DNA of 7,794 nt from positions 1 to 7,794 of the forward strand of contig CANBFZ010000079.1 in NCBI GenBank assembly GCA_947367725.1. Direction: 5' to 3'. The position numbers and the translations under genes are program-made. Of the stretch, positions 5,522 through 7,794 are shown piece by piece. This stretch comes from an uncultured Eubacterium sp. Lineage in GTDB: Bacteria > Bacillota > Clostridia > Peptostreptococcales > Anaerovoracaceae. How positions within the stretch are numbered: position 1 is the stretch's first letter; every line of letters starts with the position of its first letter. The notes under the pieces were generated by a model. It was not told the origin of the DNA. It ran no database searches and was given only the letters and a program-made list of their open reading frames with translations.

Positions 5522-6562
5522 TTACAGCAGGAACAACTGTGCAGACGTTGCTGCAAATGTTCTGCCGCTTTGGTAATAATAGGAAACTGCCATGGATTTG
5601 GCTTCCTTACGAATCATATTTTCCAGATGGAACTTGGAATTCTTCCACTGATTAAAGTATACCTTCGCCGCCGCTTTCGCATCATCATGATAATCACTGC
5701 GCCATGCTAAATTCTCAGCCGTACCTCTATACGAAAGTTTCAGTCCTAAATCGGTATAAACAGAGTCAAAATCTTTTTTGGCGCCGCTTTTAGTATAACG
5801 CATATGTCCCAACTCTTTATTGGTCCATGCCTCCTGCGCCCGCAAGTCTACCGCCGCCTGAATATTGTAAGCATAACTGAGGGGTTTCAATCCCTTCTTC
5901 GCTCTCAGTTCATTGACAAGGCGAAGGATTTCTTTCTGATAGGTCTGATCGAAAGTGCTTCCCACCGTCACCAGGCAGGTCGCCGTAGCCCCGTTATGGG
6001 CTTTTGCCGTAATTTTAACTGTGCCTTTGCCTTTGGCGGTCACTTTGCCACTGTCGCTAACCGTGGCTACCTGCTTGTTGGAACTGGTCCAGCGAACAGT
6101 CTTGGACGGCGCCTTGGCGGTCACGGTCGCTTTCAGTGTAAAGGCAGCGCCATCACCGTAAAGCGGCTTGGTTTTTCGATCCAAAGAAATCTTTGTTACC
6201 ACGCCAGTCTTAGAAGAAACTACAGCGCTGTAATCTGATTTCTTGTCACCGGAAGCGGCGCGGACTTTAAATTGATAGGTGCTATTTTTCGAAAGACCTG
6301 TAAAAGATGCTGCCGCACTTGTCGTCGTGCGAACTCGCTTCCAACTCTTTGATCCATTGTAATACCGGTAAACCTGGTACTTTTCTGCACCGCTGACTTT
6401 GCCCCAGGAAACCTTTATGGTCTTAGTTCCAGAAGAAAGTGCTTTCACAGAAGACGGTGCTTTCAGCGACGCCTCTGCCCCGGCAAACGCCATGGTATTG
6501 CCTGCCATACATACAGCAAGCGCCATACAAAGGGTCAATACTAAAAATCTAACCTTTTTCAT
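5522..6562 (-). CDS. Secreted FnIII-Big_2-CAP (SCP/PR1-like) domain protein
   Basis: This 346-residue exported protein starts at the ATG at 6562, preceded at 11 nt by AGAAAGGA. An in-frame ATG at 6574 overlaps that binding site, and a further upstream ATG would place the site inside the gene, so both are unlikely. The signal peptide spans residues 1-27 (MKKVRFL, hydrophobic core, AFA before GA). Residues ~34-120 are a fibronectin type III domain (VSWGKVSGAEKYQVYR, TYQFKVRA). Residues ~121-201 are a bacterial Ig-like Big_2 domain (VRWTSSNKQVATVSDSGKVT, GTVKITAKA). Residues ~207-346 are a CAP domain with LVNELRAKKGL, GHMRYT (H253), TAENLAW (E283) and WKNSKFHLENMI (H312, E314). The signature CAP residues are present. 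CAP proteins in Firmicutes are secreted and common, but their biochemical role is mostly unknown. No LPXTG or surface-layer anchor is present, so it is free or held by the Ig-like modules. Confidence 0.9.
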   Translation of the reverse strand: MKKVRFLVLTLCMALAVCMAGNTMAFAGAEASLKAPSSVKALSSGTKTIKVSWGKVSGAEKYQVYRYYNGSKSWKRVRTTTSAAASFTGLSKNSTYQFKVRAASGDKKSDYSAVVSSKTGVVTKISLDRKTKPLYGDGAAFTLKATVTAKAPSKTVRWTSSNKQVATVSDSGKVTAKGKGTVKITAKAHNGATATCLVTVGSTFDQTYQKEILRLVNELRAKKGLKPLSYAYNIQAAVDLRAQEAWTNKELGHMRYTKSGAKKDFDSVYTDLGLKLSYRGTAENLAWRSDYHDDAKAAAKVYFNQWKNSKFHLENMIRKEAKSMAVSYYYQSGRTFAATSAQLFLL

Positions 6563-6589
6563 CGTTTCTTTCATCCTTTCTGCGATTCT

Positions 6590-6618
6590 ACTATAATATC
6601 TCCAGTATTTTAACACAA
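6590..6618 (-). promoter_or_regulatory. Tentative promoter of the CAP-protein gene
   Basis: On the minus strand TTGTGT (6618-6613) and TATAGT (6595-6590) are 17 bp apart, giving a start near 6583 and a leader of about 20 nt. An alternative -10, TAAAAT (6612-6607), lacks a good -35. The -35 match is poor in both cases, so the exact promoter is uncertain. Confidence 0.35.
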
Positions 6619-6680
6619 TCTGCCGTTAAAAAAAAGCATTTTTTCTTGTAAAATCTAGTGAATTCTTTTGAAAAATATTT

Positions 6681-6686
6681 TATAAT
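6681..6686 (+). promoter_or_regulatory. -10 element of the threonine aldolase promoter
   Basis: TATAAT at 6681-6686 is a perfect -10 element, placing the start near 6693 and leaving a 45-nt leader. The -35 region (around 6658-6663, GTGAAT) is poor. It points away from the CAP gene, and the 175-bp space between the two start codons holds both promoters. Confidence 0.5.
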
Positions 6687-6737
6687 GTTGATAGAACTTG
6701 TTACTTGAAAAAGCATACCGATGAGGAGGAACATATT

Positions 6738-7772
6738 ATGATTTTTTTCAGAAGCGACTACAGCCAAGGCGCCCATCCGAAAATTCTGGATGCGCTGGTA
6801 AAAACCAATCTGGAACACACCGACGGTTACGCCCTTGATCCCCACAGTGAACACGCAGCACAGATGATTCAGGATTTGATCGGCAGGCAGGATTGCGAAG
6901 TCCACATGATGGTGGGCGGCACGCCGACCAACGTCATCACCATCGCTGCAGCACTGAAACCTTGGGAGGCTGTGGTAGCGCCGAGAACGGCCCACATCTA
7001 TACCCACGAATGTGGTGCTGTGGAAGCGACCGGGCACAGAGTACTCACCGTTGACGGCGTCGACGGTAAACTGACGCCGCAGCTGATCGATGATGCCTGG
7101 TTAGAATACGAAGACGATCATACTGTCGTTCCAAAGATGGCATACATTTCCCATACCACGGAAAGCGGCACCGTTTACACCAAAGCAGAACTGGAAGCGC
7201 TGCGCGCGTGCTGCGACAAGCACAATATGTATCTCTGCATGGACGGCGCCAGACTGGGGGCAGGGCTTACCTGCGAAGCCACTGACCTTACCATCAAAGA
7301 TATCGCCAAGCTGACCGATGCATTCTACATCGGCGGCACTAAGAATGGATGCCTGCTCGGTGAGGCTGTCATCATTTTTGACGAAACCATCAACGATCAT
7401 TACCGCTGGATGATCAAGCAGAACTGCGGCATGCTGGCAAAGGGCAGACTCATCGGCGTACAGTTTGAGGCACTGCTGGAAGGCGGCGAACACAGCCTGT
7501 TCTATCAGATCGGCGCACACGAAAACGCCATGGCAAAAAAACTGCGTGAAGGCATCGCTGCCTGTGGATACGAATTCGACGGCACCTCTACGTCCAATCA
7601 AATCTTCCCAATTTTCCCGACAGAAATGGTTAGAAAACTGGAAGAAAACTTTTTCTTCTATGACTGGGCTGCTGCTGGAGAAGACAAACGCGTCATTCGT
7701 CTGGTCACCTCCTGGGGCACCACAGAAGAAGACGTCAATGCATTCCTTGCGGCACTGAAACAATTCCAGTAA
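6738..7772 (+). CDS. ltaE: Low-specificity L-threonine aldolase (PLP-dependent, GLY1/beta-elim-lyase family)
   Basis: This predicted cytoplasmic PLP enzyme cleaves L-threonine or L-allo-threonine to glycine and acetaldehyde. The ATG at 6738 follows GAGGAGGA (6723-6730) by 7 nt, giving 344 residues; a TTG at 6705 in the same frame would put the binding site inside the gene. Fold-type I marks are visible: an N-terminal FRSDYSQGAHP (SD-(Y/N)-x-x-G region), the substrate/PLP loop VGGTPTN, RTAHIYTHECGA with the stacking histidines, MDGARLGAG with D169 (pyridine nitrogen) and R172, and YIGGTKNG with K202, the expected Schiff-base lysine. Length fits the family. No neighbouring metabolic gene is visible in the window, and the gene is probably monocistronic at its 5' end. 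Aldolase activity is inferred from family; related members act on other beta-hydroxy amino acids. Confidence 0.88.
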   Translation: MIFFRSDYSQGAHPKILDALVKTNLEHTDGYALDPHSEHAAQMIQDLIGRQDCEVHMMVGGTPTNVITIAAALKPWEAVVAPRTAHIYTHECGAVEATGHRVLTVDGVDGKLTPQLIDDAWLEYEDDHTVVPKMAYISHTTESGTVYTKAELEALRACCDKHNMYLCMDGARLGAGLTCEATDLTIKDIAKLTDAFYIGGTKNGCLLGEAVIIFDETINDHYRWMIKQNCGMLAKGRLIGVQFEALLEGGEHSLFYQIGAHENAMAKKLREGIAACGYEFDGTSTSNQIFPIFPTEMVRKLEENFFFYDWAAAGEDKRVIRLVTSWGTTEEDVNAFLAALKQFQ

Positions 7773-7794
7773 CGACACAAAAGACCCATCTTGC

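Noticed and set aside
5804..6238. Plus-strand open frame of 144 codons opposite the CAP gene
   Set aside because: It is the antisense of the Big_2/CAP coding sequence and has no supporting start signal or domain.
7101..7778. Minus-strand open frame of 225 codons opposite the threonine aldolase
   Set aside because: The aldolase frame carries all the catalytic motifs and a strong ribosome binding site; the antisense frame has neither a binding site nor a recognisable domain.

Overview
The window looks like a chromosomal stretch from a Gram-positive, low-to-mid GC member of the Firmicutes, most likely a clostridial anaerobe. The reasons are strong AGGAGG-type ribosome binding sites, sigma-A-like promoters, secreted proteins built from GLUG, FnIII, Big_2 and CAP modules, and a vancomycin-type two-component system. 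No transposase, tRNA, rRNA, CRISPR array or integration site was seen.

Layout. (1) Positions 1-2385, minus strand: the first 795 codons of a large secreted or surface protein with a GLUG-like beta-helix. It runs off the left edge, so its C-terminus and anchoring signal are not visible. It has a near-perfect promoter (2476-2505) and an 84-nt leader that can fold. (2) Positions 2582-5447, plus strand: a VanR-type response regulator, a VanS-type sensor kinase that overlaps it by 11 nt and starts at TTG, and, after a 132-bp gap, a membrane-anchored VanY-type D,D-carboxypeptidase. No ligase or dehydrogenase genes (vanH, vanA-type, vanX) are present in the window. (3) Positions 5450-5506: two hairpins between converging genes. 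(4) Positions 5522-6562, minus strand: a secreted FnIII-Big_2-CAP protein. (5) Positions 6738-7772, plus strand: a PLP-dependent low-specificity L-threonine aldolase, divergent from the CAP gene.

How the genes may work together. The centre is a compact sensing and cell-wall-editing unit. The kinase probably senses an envelope or glycopeptide-type signal and phosphorylates the regulator. The regulator probably binds direct repeats of TCTTA at exact 11-bp spacing. These repeats occur both upstream of the regulator gene (three copies, 2644-2670) and upstream of the carboxypeptidase gene (two copies, 4576-4591). This implies autoregulation plus control of a peptidoglycan-trimming enzyme. A terminator-like hairpin (4621-4663) lies between the kinase and carboxypeptidase genes, and the probable start of the carboxypeptidase mRNA lies inside it. 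The flanking secreted proteins are also envelope proteins, but nothing in the sequence shows that they share this regulation.
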